64,000 nt of DNA from Afipia sp. P52-10 (GCF_000516555.1 NZ_AZSJ01000004.1:378537-442536); one strand, 5' to 3'; shown: positions 36,483-46,796, numbered from the stretch's first letter. Numbers and translations are program-made. Notes: a model not told the origin generated them from the letters alone.

Positions 36483-37808
36483 ATGGCTAGCACTACACGC
36501 ATCGTCAGCATCGCTGTCATCCTCGCTGCGCTCGCCGCGGGCGGATATTACACCTTCGGCGGCAAGGGCGGACAGTCGCCGCAACAGCACGGCGGCATGC
36601 CGCCGCCGGATGTCGGCGTGATCGACGTCAAGAGCGCCGATGTACCGCTCACGCTCGCCTATGCCGGCCGCGTCGCGGGTTTCCGCACCGTCGAGATCCG
36701 CTCGATGGTGTCCGGCACCATCATGAAGCGTGAATACATCGAGGGCGCGCGCGTGCGCCAGGGCGACGTGCTGTTCCGGATCGACGAGCGTCCCTACAAG
36801 GCCGCCTTCGATCGCGCCAACGCGCAGCTCGCACAGGCGAAGGCCACCTCGCTGCAGGCGGAAGAAAACTTCAAGCGCATCGAGGAGCTCAACGCCAAGC
36901 AGGTGGCGACGCCGAAGCAGCTCGAGGACGCTCGCGCCGCGCGCGACCAGGCGCGCGCAGCGATCAAGTCGGCCGAGGCCGATATCGAGACCGCCCGTCT
37001 CAATCTCGAGTTTACCGTGGTCAAGGCGCCGGTCTCCGGCCCGACCAGCCTGCTGTCGCCGCCGGAAGGCTCGATCGCCCAGGCGCAGCAGACGGTGCTG
37101 ACGACCATCACCCAGCTCGACCCGGCCTACGTCAACTTCTCCGTCACCGATGCCGAGTACCGCGAGTTCCGTGAACTCAGCGAAGGCCGCAACAAGCCGC
37201 TCGGCGACGACGACATCTCGGTCTCGGTCCAGTTCGGCGACGGCACCACCTACCCGCAGAACGGCAAGGTGATCATGTCGTCGCAGAACGTCGATCTGCG
37301 CACCGGCACGGTGCAGATCCGCACCGTGTTCCCGAACAGCGACGGCGTGATCCTGCCCGGCCAGTTCGTGCGCGTGACCCTCAAGGGCATCACCTTGCCG
37401 AAGGCCATCGTGATCCCGCAGCAGGCGGTCAGCCAGGGTCCGCAAGGGACCTTCGTGTTCGCCGTCAATGCGCAAGGCGCAGCCGAGGTGCGGCCGGTCA
37501 AACTCGACCGCGAGATCGGCACCGGCTGGGTGGTCCGCGAAGGATTGAAAGAAGGCGACAAGATCATCGTCGATGGCGTGATGCGCGTGCGTCCCGGCGC
37601 GCCGGTGAAGGCCTCCCCCTACCAGCCGAAGCAGAACGGGGCGGCCAAGGCGGCCGACGCGAAATCTGCTGACGCCAAACCCGCTGACACGAAGGCCGCC
37701 GGTGCCAAGCCTGAGGCCAAGACGGCCGATGCGAAGCCTGCGGATGCCAAATCTGCCGACGCGAAGCCCGCATCGGCCGACGCCAAACCGAACGAGGCGA
37801 AGAAATGA
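36483..37808 (+). CDS. RND efflux membrane-fusion protein (AcrA-like) with repetitive tail
   Basis: This 441-residue periplasmic adaptor links an RND pump to an outer-membrane channel. An N-terminal anchor (about 1-25) is followed by the lipoyl-type domain ([23 protein letters not shown]), a coiled-coil hairpin (about 105-170) and beta-barrel domains ([34 protein letters not shown]). There is no lipobox cysteine. The last 55 residues are an Ala/Lys/Asp/Pro repeat with the unit AKxADAKPAD, which is not part of the family. Its stop overlaps the start of the pump gene (ATGA), so the two are coupled. Confidence 0.93.
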   Translation: MASTTRIVSIAVILAALAAGGYYTFGGKGGQSPQQHGGMPPPDVGVIDVKSADVPLTLAYAGRVAGFRTVEIRSMVSGTIMKREYIEGARVRQGDVLFRIDERPYKAAFDRANAQLAQAKATSLQAEENFKRIEELNAKQVATPKQLEDARAARDQARAAIKSAEADIETARLNLEFTVVKAPVSGPTSLLSPPEGSIAQAQQTVLTTITQLDPAYVNFSVTDAEYREFRELSEGRNKPLGDDDISVSVQFGDGTTYPQNGKVIMSSQNVDLRTGTVQIRTVFPNSDGVILPGQFVRVTLKGITLPKAIVIPQQAVSQGPQGTFVFAVNAQGAAEVRPVKLDREIGTGWVVREGLKEGDKIIVDGVMRVRPGAPVKASPYQPKQNGAAKAADAKSADAKPADTKAAGAKPEAKTADAKPADAKSADAKPASADAKPNEAKK

Positions 37809-40800
37809 TCTCGCGCTTCTTCATCGATCGTCCGGTCTTCGCGTCGGTCATCTCGATCATCATCGTCATCGCCGGTCTCGTGGCGATGCGCGTGCTGCCG
37901 ATCGAGCAGTATCCGGAAATCGTGCCGCCGGAAGTGACGGTCAGCGCCACCTACCCCGGCGCCTCCGCCGAAAGCATCGCCTCGACCGTCGCGGCTCCCT
38001 TGGAGCAGAACATCAACGGCGTCGAGAAGATGCTGTACATGAAGTCGACCTCGACCGGCTCGGGCACGCTGACGATCACCGTGACGTTCGCGATCGGCAC
38101 CGATCCGGACCAGGCGACCATCAACGTCAACAACCGCGTGCAGCGGGCGATGCCGCTGTTGCCGCAGGAGGTGCAGCGGCTCGGCGTGCAGGTGCAGAAG
38201 CGCTCGTCGTCGATCCTGGAAGTGATTGCGATGTCGTCGCCGGGCGGCCGTTACGACACGATCTTCGTGTCGAACTACGCGCTGATCAACGTCATCGACG
38301 AACTGCGCCGCACGCCGGGCGTCGGCGACGCCGTGCTGTTCGGCGCGGCCGACTACTCGATGCGCGTCTGGCTCCGTCCCGACAAGCTCGCCCAGTACAA
38401 CCTGACCCCGAGCGACATCGCCACCGCGATCCGCGAGCAGAACAACCAGTTCTCGGCCGGCCGGTTCGGCGAGGAGCCGCAGAAGGACAAGACCGCGTTC
38501 ACCTATTCGGTCTCGACCCAAAGCCGCTACTCCGACCCGAAGGAGTTCGAGAACATCATTCTGCGCAGCGACGAATTCGGCGGTGCGCTGCGCATCAAGG
38601 ACGTCGCCCGGGTCGAGCTCGGCGCCCGCGACTATTCGCTGGACGCGACCTACAACGGCCGGCCGGCGGTGCCGATCGGCATCTTCCTGCAGCCCGGCGC
38701 CAACGCCATCCAGGTCACCAAGAACGTCAACGCGACCATGGAGCGGCTGGCCCAGCGCTTCCCCGAGGACCTGCGCTACGACATCCCGTTCAACACCACG
38801 CGCTTCGTCGAGGTGTCGATCGAGGAAGTGGTCATGACCTTCATCGAGGCGATCATCCTGGTCGTGCTGGTGATCTTCCTGTTCCTGCAGAACGTGCGCG
38901 CGACAATCATCCCGATCCTGGCGCTGCCGGTGTCGATCCTCGGCACGTTCGCCGGCATGTATGCGCTCGGCTTCTCGATCAACCTGCTGACGCTGTTCGG
39001 CCTGGTGCTGGCGATCGGTATCGTCGTCGACGACGCCATCGTCGTGTTGGAGAACATCGAGCGCATCATGCGCACCGAGAAGCTCCCTGCCCGTCAGGCC
39101 GCGATCAAGGCGATGGAGCAGGTGTCCGGCCCGATCGTCGCGATCGTGCTGACGCTTTGCGCGGTGTTCATTCCGGTGTCGTTCCTCGGCGGCCTCGCCG
39201 GCCAGCTCTACCGCCAGTTCGCGGTGACGATCTCGGTGTCGGTGGTGATCTCCGGCATCGTCGCGCTGACGCTGACGCCGGCGCTCGGCGCGATCTTCCT
39301 GCAGTCCGACCACAAGGAGCCGATCGCTCCGTTCCGCGTGTTCAACCGCGGCTTCGACTGGATCACCGCGCGCTTCACCGAGATCGTCGGTTACTTCCTG
39401 CGGCACACCGTGCAGTCGCTGGCGATCGTCGCGGTCATGCTCGGGCTGACCACGTTCATGTTCCTGCGCGTGCCGGGCGGCCTGCTGCCGGACGAGGACC
39501 AGGGCTACAACCTGCTGGTGACGATGCTGCCGCCGGCCGCCTCGCTCGAGCGCGCCAAGAACGTGCAGGACACGATCATCCAGGGCGTGCAGAAGAACCC
39601 CGCGGTGCAGAACATCTTCTCGATGGCGGGCTTCGACGTGCTGTCGTTCGCGCAGAAGACCAACGCCGGCGTCGCCTTCGTGACGCTGAAGGACTGGGCC
39701 GAGCGCAAGGACCCGGCGCAGGACGCACGGCGCACGGCTCCCGCATTCGGCGCGCTGAACATGACGTTCCGCGACGGCATGATGTTCGGCATCAACCCGC
39801 CGCCGATCCAGGGCATCAGCATGACTGGCGGCTTCGAGTTCTACCTGCAGGACCGGTCCGGCGGCACCCTCGATGGCCTCGCGCAGGCGGCCAACAAGGT
39901 GGTCGCAGCCGCAGCGCAGCGGCCCGAGCTGCGCGGCGTGCAGTCGCTGTTCTCGACCGCCGTGCCGCAGTACCGGACCACGGTGGACCGCGACAAGGCG
40001 AAGATGCTCGGCGTGCCGATGAACGCGATCTTCGACACGATGCAGAGCGCGTTCGGCAGCCTGTACGTCAACGACTTCACCCTGTACGGGCGCACCTTCC
40101 GCGTGAACCTGTCGTCGGAGGCCGACTTCCGCCGCTCGCCGGACGACATGCGCTACCTGTATGTGCGCTCCGAAACCGGCGCGCTGGTGCCGCTCGACGC
40201 GCTGGTCACCGCCACGCGCATCATCGGCCCGGACACGGTGGACCGCTTCAACATCTTCCCGGCCGCGAAGATCATGGGCAACCCGGCGCCCGGCTATTCG
40301 TCCGGACAGGCGCTGGAGGCGATCCAGGAGGTGGTGAAGAAGGAGCTGCCGCCGGAATACACCATCGGCTGGACCGGCTCGGCCTATCAGGAGATCTCCA
40401 CCGCAGGCACCGGCTATCAGGGCTTCCTGTTCGGTCTCGTGATGGTGTTCCTGATCCTCGCCGCCCAGTACGAACGCTGGTCGCTGCCGCTCGCCGTGCT
40501 GACGGCCGTGCCGTTCGCCCTGTTCGGCGCGATCGGCGCGATCTATGTGCGCGGCATCGAGAACGACCTGTACTTCCAGATCGGCCTGATCACGCTGATC
40601 GGTCTCGCCGCCAAGAACGCGATTCTGATCGTCGAGTTCGCGGCCGAACGCCACCGCGAAGGTCTGTCGCTGTTCGATTCGGCGATCGAGGCGGCGCGGC
40701 TGCGCTTCCGCCCGATCATCATGACGTCGCTCTGCTTCATCCTCGGCGTGATGCCGCTGGCGATCTCGACCGGCGCGGGCTCGGCGGCGCGGCACTCGAT

Positions 40801-40954
40801 CGGCACCGGCGTCATCGGCGGCATGATCGCGGCGACCGCGTTCGCGATCATCTTCGTGCCGCTGTTCTTCCGCCTGGTCACGCGCTCGGCGGAATCGATC
40901 GACGAGCGCAAGGCCAAGGGCGGCCATCACACCGCGGCGACACCGGCCGAATAA
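37805..40954 (+). CDS. RND efflux transporter (AcrB-like, HAE1 type)
   Basis: This 1049-residue proton-driven trimeric exporter acts in the inner membrane. The start [20 protein letters not shown] is standard. The two adjacent aspartates of the proton relay are in [18 protein letters not shown] in TM4, and the second half has FFRL and [21 protein letters not shown]. Length and the absence of metal-pump motifs place it in the multidrug HAE1 group. No outer-membrane channel gene and no TetR gene lie nearby, so it would share a TolC-type channel encoded elsewhere. An intrinsic terminator follows. Confidence 0.96.
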   Translation: MISRFFIDRPVFASVISIIIVIAGLVAMRVLPIEQYPEIVPPEVTVSATYPGASAESIASTVAAPLEQNINGVEKMLYMKSTSTGSGTLTITVTFAIGTDPDQATINVNNRVQRAMPLLPQEVQRLGVQVQKRSSSILEVIAMSSPGGRYDTIFVSNYALINVIDELRRTPGVGDAVLFGAADYSMRVWLRPDKLAQYNLTPSDIATAIREQNNQFSAGRFGEEPQKDKTAFTYSVSTQSRYSDPKEFENIILRSDEFGGALRIKDVARVELGARDYSLDATYNGRPAVPIGIFLQPGANAIQVTKNVNATMERLAQRFPEDLRYDIPFNTTRFVEVSIEEVVMTFIEAIILVVLVIFLFLQNVRATIIPILALPVSILGTFAGMYALGFSINLLTLFGLVLAIGIVVDDAIVVLENIERIMRTEKLPARQAAIKAMEQVSGPIVAIVLTLCAVFIPVSFLGGLAGQLYRQFAVTISVSVVISGIVALTLTPALGAIFLQSDHKEPIAPFRVFNRGFDWITARFTEIVGYFLRHTVQSLAIVAVMLGLTTFMFLRVPGGLLPDEDQGYNLLVTMLPPAASLERAKNVQDTIIQGVQKNPAVQNIFSMAGFDVLSFAQKTNAGVAFVTLKDWAERKDPAQDARRTAPAFGALNMTFRDGMMFGINPPPIQGISMTGGFEFYLQDRSGGTLDGLAQAANKVVAAAAQRPELRGVQSLFSTAVPQYRTTVDRDKAKMLGVPMNAIFDTMQSAFGSLYVNDFTLYGRTFRVNLSSEADFRRSPDDMRYLYVRSETGALVPLDALVTATRIIGPDTVDRFNIFPAAKIMGNPAPGYSSGQALEAIQEVVKKELPPEYTIGWTGSAYQEISTAGTGYQGFLFGLVMVFLILAAQYERWSLPLAVLTAVPFALFGAIGAIYVRGIENDLYFQIGLITLIGLAAKNAILIVEFAAERHREGLSLFDSAIEAARLRFRPIIMTSLCFILGVMPLAISTGAGSAARHSIGTGVIGGMIAATAFAIIFVPLFFRLVTRSAESIDERKAKGGHHTAATPAE

Positions 40955-40976
40955 CCGGCCCGCAGGTCTTCACAGC

Positions 40977-41011
40977 GAAAAAGCCCGGAGGTCTTGCCTC
41001 CGGGCTTTTTC
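40977..41011 (+). terminator. Strong intrinsic terminator of the RND operon
   Basis: AAAAGCCCGGAGG pairs with CCTCCGGGCTTTT around loop TCTTG, and a run of T follows. It starts 23 bases after the pump stop codon. Confidence 0.92.
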
Positions 41012-41130
41012 GTTGCGCGCCTTTTGTTGCGGGCCTGACGGCTCGCGAGCCTTTGTGGACCCTGATGAAGCCAGAACCGAGAGCGCTGGTCCTTGCCGGA
41101 CGCGCGTTCTTCACACGAACCGGTATCCAT

Positions 41131-41147
41131 CCCGGATCGAGGCCGGG
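41131..41147. repeat. Short palindrome CCCGG..CCGGG
   Basis: CCCGG and CCGGG flank ATCGAGG within ATCCCGGATCGAGGCCGGGA, 24 bases beyond the 3' end of the enoyl-CoA hydratase gene. It could be an interspersed palindrome or a weak terminator of that gene. Confidence 0.35.
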
Positions 41148-41170
41148 ACAGGCTTTCGCTCGAAAACGCT

Positions 41171-41962
41171 TCAGCCGGTCTTCTTGGCCTTTGCCTTCCT
41201 GTAGTCCGGCGCGCGCTTCTCGCGCATCGAAGCGGCGGCTTCCTTCCGTTCCTCGCTGATCTGCTGCGGCCAGATGTAATGGACGTAATCCATCTCGCGC
41301 TGCAGATACTCCATGTGCATCGCCTTGTAGTGCCCGCGCTTGATCGCCTTGATGTAGAGCTGCGGGATGGTCTTCAGCATCTCCGCCCAGCGTTCGGCGG
41401 CGGCAAGCAGCTCCGCCTCCGGCACCACCTCGTTGACGACGCCGAGCTGATAGGCGCGCTGCGCGTCCATGAAGCGGCCCCCCTTGTAGGCCAGCATCAT
41501 GAATTCGAGGCTGATCTTGAACGGCATCAGCGGCACGTAGTCGATCGGCGCGATCGAGATGCCAGCCCGCGCCTCAGGGAAGCCGAGCCGCGCGGTGTCG
41601 GCCATGATGGTGAAATCGCAGCCGCGGATCGCGAACGCATAGCCGCCGCCCATGCAGTTGCCCTGCACCGCCGCGATCAGCGGCTTGAAGACTTCGGTGC
41701 CGTTGCGCGGATAACCCTGGTGCATCAGGTGCGGAATTTCGTTTTTCACCTCGCCCGGATTGAGATCGAGGCCGACGCAGAAGTCCTTGCCCTCCGCACG
41801 CAGAATGCCGACGCGGGCGTCGTCATCCTTTTCAAACCTCGGCCAGACGTCGATCAGCGCCTGCGAGAGCTCATCGTTCAGCGCGTTTCGCCGATGCGGG
41901 CGATTCAGCGTGATGTAAGCGATCTCGTTCTTCACTTCATACTTGAGGACGGGCTCGGCCAT
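41171..41962 (-). CDS. Enoyl-CoA hydratase/isomerase (crotonase) family protein
   Basis: This is a 263-residue crotonase-fold protein. Oxyanion-hole stretches are GKDFCVGLDL (about 60-69) and QGNCMGGGYAFA (about 102-113). TARLGFPEARAGIS lies where one catalytic glutamate is expected, and FMDAQRAYQLGVVNEVV is typical. The basic C-terminus KAKAKKTG is unusual. The reaction could be hydration, isomerisation or retro-aldol cleavage of an acyl-CoA. It lies downstream of a LysR gene and the tct transporter, so the transported acid may be processed as a CoA ester. The ATG at 41962 follows CAGGAGA. Confidence 0.85.
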   Translation of the reverse strand: MAEPVLKYEVKNEIAYITLNRPHRRNALNDELSQALIDVWPRFEKDDDARVGILRAEGKDFCVGLDLNPGEVKNEIPHLMHQGYPRNGTEVFKPLIAAVQGNCMGGGYAFAIRGCDFTIMADTARLGFPEARAGISIAPIDYVPLMPFKISLEFMMLAYKGGRFMDAQRAYQLGVVNEVVPEAELLAAAERWAEMLKTIPQLYIKAIKRGHYKAMHMEYLQREMDYVHYIWPQQISEERKEAAASMREKRAPDYRKAKAKKTG

Positions 41963-42081
41963 GGTCGTCTCCTGCCAATTCGTTGCGGCGGATGACGGAT
42001 CGCAGCACGCACGAAATCGACGAGCCGCCAGCAGCCGGTGTTGCGGCGGCACCCTAAGCGAACGGTCCTGCTTGAAAACTC

Positions 42082-43065
42082 TTACAGCCGTTCCGTCTGC
42101 CGTGTCGGGTACGGCACGACCGGCGGCACGTCGGGGATGGTTCGCGTTTCCTCGTCTTCCGGCGACCGGCCGCTGCTCCAGCGCGCGAGCAGATGCTCGG
42201 CGAACAGTTGCACGCGGAACGGCAGATGCCGGTCGGGGTAGACGAGACGCACGGCATAATCATCGCCGCCGGGATCGACGCAGGTGTATTTCGGCAGCAG
42301 CCGCACCAGCCGTCCCTGCGCCAGCTCATTGCCGATCATGTTTTCGCTGATGCGAATGACGCCCGTCCCCTTCAATGCGAGATCGCGCAGCAGCAGGTAG
42401 GAATTCGATTCCAGTATCGGCCGCAGCGGCTGCATGACCACCGTGCCGTCCTCCTGGCGGAAGTGCCAGGTCGAGGGCTCGTTGAGCGAGTGGTTGAGAA
42501 TGTCGAGGCGGGCGAGATCGCGCGGCACCGCCGGCTCGAAATGCCGCGACAGGAAATCGGGCGAAGCACAGACCAGCCGGCCGTAGTTGCGGATCCTGCG
42601 GCCGACGAAATTGCCTTCCGGCATCGGCCCGGAATGGATCGCGATGTCGTAGCCTTCGGTGACGAGACTGGCAGGACGATCGCTGATGGTGATCTGGAAA
42701 TGCACGTCCGGATAGCTGACGCGGAATTCGCGGATCGTCTCGTTGAGATAGGTGTGACCGGTGTAGATGTGCGAGGCGACGCGCACCACGCCGCGCGGCA
42801 CGCCCTCCAGCGACGACAGTTCATCGATCAGCTGGTCGTGTCGGTTTAGGCTGTCGCGTGCCCAGGACAGACAGGCCTGTCCGGCATTGGTCAGCATCAG
42901 GTTGCGCGTCGTGCGCACCACGAGCTTGGAGTTCAGCGTCTGCTCCAGCGCGGTGATGCGGCGGCTGGCGAACGACGGCGAGATGCCTTCGGCGCGCGCT
43001 GCCGCTGCGATGCTGCCGAGCTCTGCAACCTTCACGAACAACCGAAGCAAATCCAGATCGAACAT
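42082..43065 (-). CDS. LysR family transcriptional regulator
   Basis: This is a 327-residue LysR-type regulator. The N-terminal winged helix (residues 1-60: LLRLFVKVAELGSIAAAARA..SPSFASRRITALEQTLNSKLVVRTTR) is followed by an effector domain from about 90. The ATG at 43065 follows CAGAGGGAAA. It lies 236 bases downstream of tctA on the same strand, separated by a terminator. A palindrome with T-N11-A geometry (43287-43301) lies upstream of it, and an identical 16-mer lies among the Bug genes, so it is the natural candidate regulator of the transport locus. Its effector would then be the transported acid or a derivative. Confidence 0.9.
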   Translation of the reverse strand: MFDLDLLRLFVKVAELGSIAAAARAEGISPSFASRRITALEQTLNSKLVVRTTRNLMLTNAGQACLSWARDSLNRHDQLIDELSSLEGVPRGVVRVASHIYTGHTYLNETIREFRVSYPDVHFQITISDRPASLVTEGYDIAIHSGPMPEGNFVGRRIRNYGRLVCASPDFLSRHFEPAVPRDLARLDILNHSLNEPSTWHFRQEDGTVVMQPLRPILESNSYLLLRDLALKGTGVIRISENMIGNELAQGRLVRLLPKYTCVDPGGDDYAVRLVYPDRHLPFRVQLFAEHLLARWSSGRSPEDEETRTIPDVPPVVPYPTRQTERL

Positions 43066-43239
43066 CGCCTTTCCCTCTGGGTTTCGATCAGACCCCGCTG
43101 AATCGTCCGGGCGCGGCCATCGCGTTGCCGTACCGGAAGCCCTCGCGCCCGCTGAAACCATAGCAGGCTTGATCCACGACGCCAGCGAGATTGAACGTCG
43201 GCGTGCTCCGGCATGGATAGGTTGCAACAAACGCGCGGG

Positions 43240-43277
43240 CGAAAACGAAAAAGGGCCGGCACAACGGCCGGCCCTCG
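43240..43277 (-). terminator. Intrinsic terminator after tctA
   Basis: On the minus strand AGGGCCGGC and GCCGGCCCT form a nine-base stem with a six-base loop, followed directly by TTTTTCGTTTTCG. It separates the tct operon from lysR. Confidence 0.88.
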
Positions 43278-43284
43278 CACGTTT

Positions 43285-43301
43285 CGTTCCAATTATTGGA
43301 A
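43285..43301. promoter_or_regulatory. Candidate LysR box, copy 1
   Basis: TTCCAATTATTGGAA is a 15-base palindrome (arms TTCCAA/TTGGAA) with T-N11-A spacing, directly after the tctA stop codon and 222 bases before the lysR ATG. The 16-mer CGTTCCAATTATTGGA recurs at 46755-46770 in otherwise unrelated sequence. Confidence 0.55.
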
Positions 43302-44813
43302 TTACGACGCTTCGGAATCGAGCGCCACGACCTCACGCTTCTTGCGCAGCGACGGCAGCAGCGGACCGAGCAACAGCAGCGCCGCGATCACGAGGCAGAC
43401 GCCGGAGATCGGTCGCGACACGAAGGTCACGAGATCGCCCTGCGACAGGATCAACGCCTTGCGCAGGTTGTTCTCGAGCAGCGGACCGAGCACGAACGCC
43501 AGCACCAGCGGCGCCGGCTCGAAGCCGAACTTGCGCATGAAGTAGCCGAAGATGCCGAAGAAGATCATCACGTAGATGTCGAACACGTTGTTGCCCGAGG
43601 CGTAAACGCCGATGATCGTGAACAGGATGATCAGCGGGAACAGCACGTTGTAGGGCAGCTTCAACAGCTTCACCCACATGCCGATCAGCGGCAGGTTGAG
43701 CACCAGCAGCATGAAGTTGCCGATGTACATGCTGGCGATGATGCCCCAGAACAGGCCCGGGTTCTGCGCGATCATCAACGGTCCCGGCTGCAGACCGTGG
43801 ATGATGAACGCGCCGAGCAGCAGCGCCATCACCACGTTCGGCGGAATGCCGAGCGTCATCAGCGGAATGAAGGCACCGCCCGCCGCCGCGTTGTTGGCCG
43901 CCTCAGGTCCGGCGACGCCCTCGATCGCGCCCTTGCCGAACTGCTCCGGATGGCGCGACAGACGCTTCTCGATCGCATAGGAGCCGAACGACGCCACCAC
44001 CGCGCCGCCGCCCGGCAGCACGCCGAGGAAGAAGCCGAGCACGGTGCCGCGGCCGATCGGGCCGAAGCTGCGCTTCCAGTCTTCCTTGTTCGGCAGCAGG
44101 TTGCCGATATTGGCCGAGACGATGTCACGCTTCAGCGACTGCTCGGTGTTGAACAGCACTTCGGCGACGCCGAACAAGCCCATCACCAGCGGCACGATGC
44201 CGATGCCGTCGATCAGATGGATGCTGCCGAAGGTCAGCCGCGGCTGCGCGTTGATGCTGTCGAGGCCGACGAGCCCCAGCACGACGCCGAGACAGGCCAT
44301 CAGCAACGCCTTCGCCATCGACCCCTGGGTGAGGAAGGTCAGCATGACCAGGCCGAGCACCATCAGACTGAAGTATTCGGCCGGGCCGAACGCGATCGCC
44401 ACTTCCGCAAGCCGCGGCGCAACCAGCATCAGCAGAATGATCGCGAAGGTCCCGGCGATGAACGAACCCAGCGCCGAGATGCCGAGCGCGGGACCGGCGC
44501 GTCCCTTCTTGGCCATCTCGTGGCCGTCGATACAGGTGACGACCGAGGCCGCCTCGCCCGGGATGTTGACCAGGATCGAGGTGGTGGAGCCGCCATACAT
44601 CGAACCGTAGTAGATGCCGGCCATCATGATGATGCCGGACTCCGGCGTGCCGGCGAGCGTAACCGGCAGCAGCAGCGACATCGCCGAGACCGGGCCGATG
44701 CCCGGCAGCACGCCGACCAGCGTGCCGATGAAGACGCCGATGAAGCAGTAGAGCAGATTGACCGGCTGAAGCGCGACGCCGAAGCCGTGTGCGACGAGTG
44801 CAATCGTATCCAT
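43302..44813 (-). CDS. tctA: Tripartite tricarboxylate transporter, large permease TctA
   Basis: This is a 503-residue inner-membrane protein with about 12 helices. The two related halves carry the family's glycine motifs GTLVGVLPGIGPVSAMSLLLP (about 30-50) and GFFLGVLPGGGAVVASFGSY (about 257-276). IYYGSMYGGSTTSILVNIPGE is the TctA signature. The family couples uptake of di- and tricarboxylates or aromatic acids to ion gradients, with a TctC/Bug receptor. It follows tctB by nine bases. An intrinsic terminator and a palindrome follow the stop codon. Confidence 0.95.
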   Translation of the reverse strand: MDTIALVAHGFGVALQPVNLLYCFIGVFIGTLVGVLPGIGPVSAMSLLLPVTLAGTPESGIIMMAGIYYGSMYGGSTTSILVNIPGEAASVVTCIDGHEMAKKGRAGPALGISALGSFIAGTFAIILLMLVAPRLAEVAIAFGPAEYFSLMVLGLVMLTFLTQGSMAKALLMACLGVVLGLVGLDSINAQPRLTFGSIHLIDGIGIVPLVMGLFGVAEVLFNTEQSLKRDIVSANIGNLLPNKEDWKRSFGPIGRGTVLGFFLGVLPGGGAVVASFGSYAIEKRLSRHPEQFGKGAIEGVAGPEAANNAAAGGAFIPLMTLGIPPNVVMALLLGAFIIHGLQPGPLMIAQNPGLFWGIIASMYIGNFMLLVLNLPLIGMWVKLLKLPYNVLFPLIILFTIIGVYASGNNVFDIYVMIFFGIFGYFMRKFGFEPAPLVLAFVLGPLLENNLRKALILSQGDLVTFVSRPISGVCLVIAALLLLGPLLPSLRKKREVVALDSEAS

Positions 44814-44822
44814 GGTTGCCCC

Positions 44823-45284
44823 TTAGCCGATCTTGAGGAGGCCCGAGGGCAATTGGATGAGCAGCAGCTTGTCGAGCACGTACCAGCAGACCAGCGGCAC
44901 CAGCGCCGCGATCGCGACCGCCTTGCCCCACGGCACCGGATCGATCACCCGCAACAGCACGATCAGCAGCAGCGTGGTCGAGATCAGGAAGCCGAGCGGC
45001 TCGAACAACACCGTAAACACGACCAGCGCCGCGATGACGATCAGCGGCTTGGTCCACAGCACGTTCTGCCACAGCGAGCGGAAGGTCGGGCCGCCCTCCT
45101 TGATCGCCGAGAGCAGGATGATGAGCGAGAACAGCACCATCAGCAGCCCGGCATAGAACATCACATAGCCGGAGCCGGGATCATGGATCGTGCCGAGCTG
45201 CAATGCATAGCCCGACCAGACGACGAAGGCACTCAATGCGAGGCCGAAGATGCCGGCCCACAGTTCGGTGTTGTCGATTTTCAC
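44823..45284 (-). CDS. tctB: Tripartite tricarboxylate transporter, small permease TctB
   Basis: This is a 153-residue membrane protein with four predicted helices: IFGLALSAFVVWSGYALQLG, YVMFYAGLLMVLFSLIILL, and two in the second half around LIVIAALVVFTVLFEPLGFLI and VAIAALVPLVCWYVL. The P-x-G element in EPLGFLISTTLLL is typical of TctB. The start is a GTG at 45284 with AAGGGG about nine bases upstream. It lies between a receptor gene and tctA. Confidence 0.9.
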   Translation of the reverse strand: MKIDNTELWAGIFGLALSAFVVWSGYALQLGTIHDPGSGYVMFYAGLLMVLFSLIILLSAIKEGGPTFRSLWQNVLWTKPLIVIAALVVFTVLFEPLGFLISTTLLLIVLLRVIDPVPWGKAVAIAALVPLVCWYVLDKLLLIQLPSGLLKIG

Positions 45285-45492
45285 GTTTCTTACCCCTTAA
45301 GCGCCGGTCCCCGTGCGCCTACCCTATTCATTCTATCCTGTGGCCGAGCACCGCGATGCGTCCCATCCCGATCACTCCAGCCGGTTCGCGGGCGCCCGGC
45401 CAGCACGGCCGGATCGGGACGCCCGTCCCGTCCTTGTGGCGATCAAGCCCTAGACGCGTTGGCAGTTCGGCTCCAGTTCCGGCAGTCAGACC

Positions 45493-46485
45493 TCAATTTG
45501 CTTTCTTCCCAAGTCCCAGGCTTTCCACCACCTTGCGCTCGCTGGCGGTCACGTCCTTGACGAACTGCACGTAGTCAGCCGTGTTCTTGTAATTGACGAC
45601 CATATCGTACTTGGCGAGCGTCGCCTTGATCGCCGGGTCGTCGATCGCCGCCTTGAAGGCGTCGTGCAACTTGGCGACCACCTTCGGATCCATTCCCTTC
45701 GGACCGGCGATGCCGAACGGGGAATCAAACACGAACGGATAGCCGAGCTCCTTCAGCGTCGGCACGTTCGGATAGTTCGGCGAACGCTCGGCGGTCCACA
45801 GCATCAGCAGGCGCAGCTTGCCGGAATCCACCAGTGGCTTCCATCCAGTCGAGTCCGCCTGCAACATGGTGTGCCCACCGAGCACCGCGGCATTCGTCTC
45901 CGCGCCGCCCTTGAACGGAACCTGGGTGAGTTTGATGCCGGCCTGCGACGCGATCTGCTCCATGCCGATGTGCAGCGAACCGCCGGCGCCGGGCGAGGCA
46001 TAGGTCACCTTGCCCGGATTGGCCTTGGCATAGGTGATCACGTCCTGCCAGGTCTTGAACGGCCCTTCCGCACTCGTAGTGACACCGAAGGTGTAGCCGG
46101 TGAGGTGAACGATATAGGTGAAATCCTTGTCCGCATCCCAGGTGGTCTGCTGCATCAAGGGCAGACGAAAGACCGTGATCGGAATTTGCGAGATCGTGTA
46201 GCCATCCGGCTTAGCGGAGGCGGCCATGGTGGCCGGTCCGACCGTGCCGTTGCCGCCTGCTCTGTTCTCGATCACGATCGGCTGGCCGAGATGCTTGCCT
46301 GCCACTTCGGCGATCGCGCGCAGGGTGATGTCGGTGGAGCCGCCTGCTGGCCACGGAACGATCAGCGTGATCGGCTTGGTGGGGAAGTCCTGCGCCCTGA
46401 CTTCGGCAACGGAGAACGCTGCGGCGGCAATCGCCAGGCCGAGGCCCGCTATCGATGCCCTCATCCTGCCGCGGATCATTGTCAT
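45493..46485 (-). CDS. Bug/TctC receptor 1, nearest to tctBA
   Basis: This is a 330-residue periplasmic receptor. The signal peptide ends at about VRAQ. The mature start FPTKPITLIVPWPAGGSTD and VIENRAGGNGTVG with PDGYTI are the family ligand loops. It is 208 bases upstream of tctB and so the most likely primary receptor of this transporter. By eye it is closest to receptor 4 and to the one at 54787-55755 (shared HLTGY, SLHIGME and HVPFKG/QVPFKG). The ATG at 46485 has GAGAGGAGATG upstream. The ligand-loop tail GGHTMLQADSTG differs from its sisters, which suggests a different ligand. Confidence 0.93.
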   Translation of the reverse strand: MTMIRGRMRASIAGLGLAIAAAAFSVAEVRAQDFPTKPITLIVPWPAGGSTDITLRAIAEVAGKHLGQPIVIENRAGGNGTVGPATMAASAKPDGYTISQIPITVFRLPLMQQTTWDADKDFTYIVHLTGYTFGVTTSAEGPFKTWQDVITYAKANPGKVTYASPGAGGSLHIGMEQIASQAGIKLTQVPFKGGAETNAAVLGGHTMLQADSTGWKPLVDSGKLRLLMLWTAERSPNYPNVPTLKELGYPFVFDSPFGIAGPKGMDPKVVAKLHDAFKAAIDDPAIKATLAKYDMVVNYKNTADYVQFVKDVTASERKVVESLGLGKKAN

Positions 46486-46796
46486 GTCATCTCCTCTCGC
46501 ATTTCCCCTGTGCGAGTTCGCGACGTGTCGTCGGAACCGATTTGTTATGGTTGAGGTGGCTCACCGGCCATCAGTGCAGACGTCACTGCAAGCTTCCGTC
46601 CAGCAGGCCGAGTGCCCGAACCGTCTTTCAACCCGTTGAACGAGCCTGGCGGCGAGCGGTTTCATCTAATCCGGCTCTGCGACGGACTGTCAACCTGTTC
46701 CGCGATGCAAAACGAGACGGCGACGAAACGCCGCCTCGCTGTGGATCACGAGTGCGTTCCAATTATTGGACCGCGTGCATGTCTCCTCTGTGCGCG
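46486..46796. other. Receptor intergenic region with palindrome
   Basis: 311 bases between receptors 1 and 2. Apart from the ribosome site of receptor 1 and the palindrome at 46755-46770, nothing is recognised. The palindrome is about 270 bases upstream of the receptor 1 start and 27 bases after the receptor 2 stop. Confidence 0.6.
46755..46770. promoter_or_regulatory. Candidate LysR box, copy 2
   Basis: CGTTCCAATTATTGGA is identical over 16 bases to the site after tctA (43285-43300). It has the same T-N11-A palindrome, except that the last arm base is C here. It is upstream of receptor 1 and tctBA and could be the operator for that transcript. Confidence 0.55.

Noticed and set aside
37619-40930. 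1103-codon open frame antisense to the RND pump gene
   Set aside because: It mirrors the high-GC third-position pattern of the pump gene, its product is an Arg/His/Asp-rich string without domains, and the sense gene is unmistakable. The same holds for long antisense frames at 21867-24638, 33371-35395, 43296-45560 and upstream of 55755.
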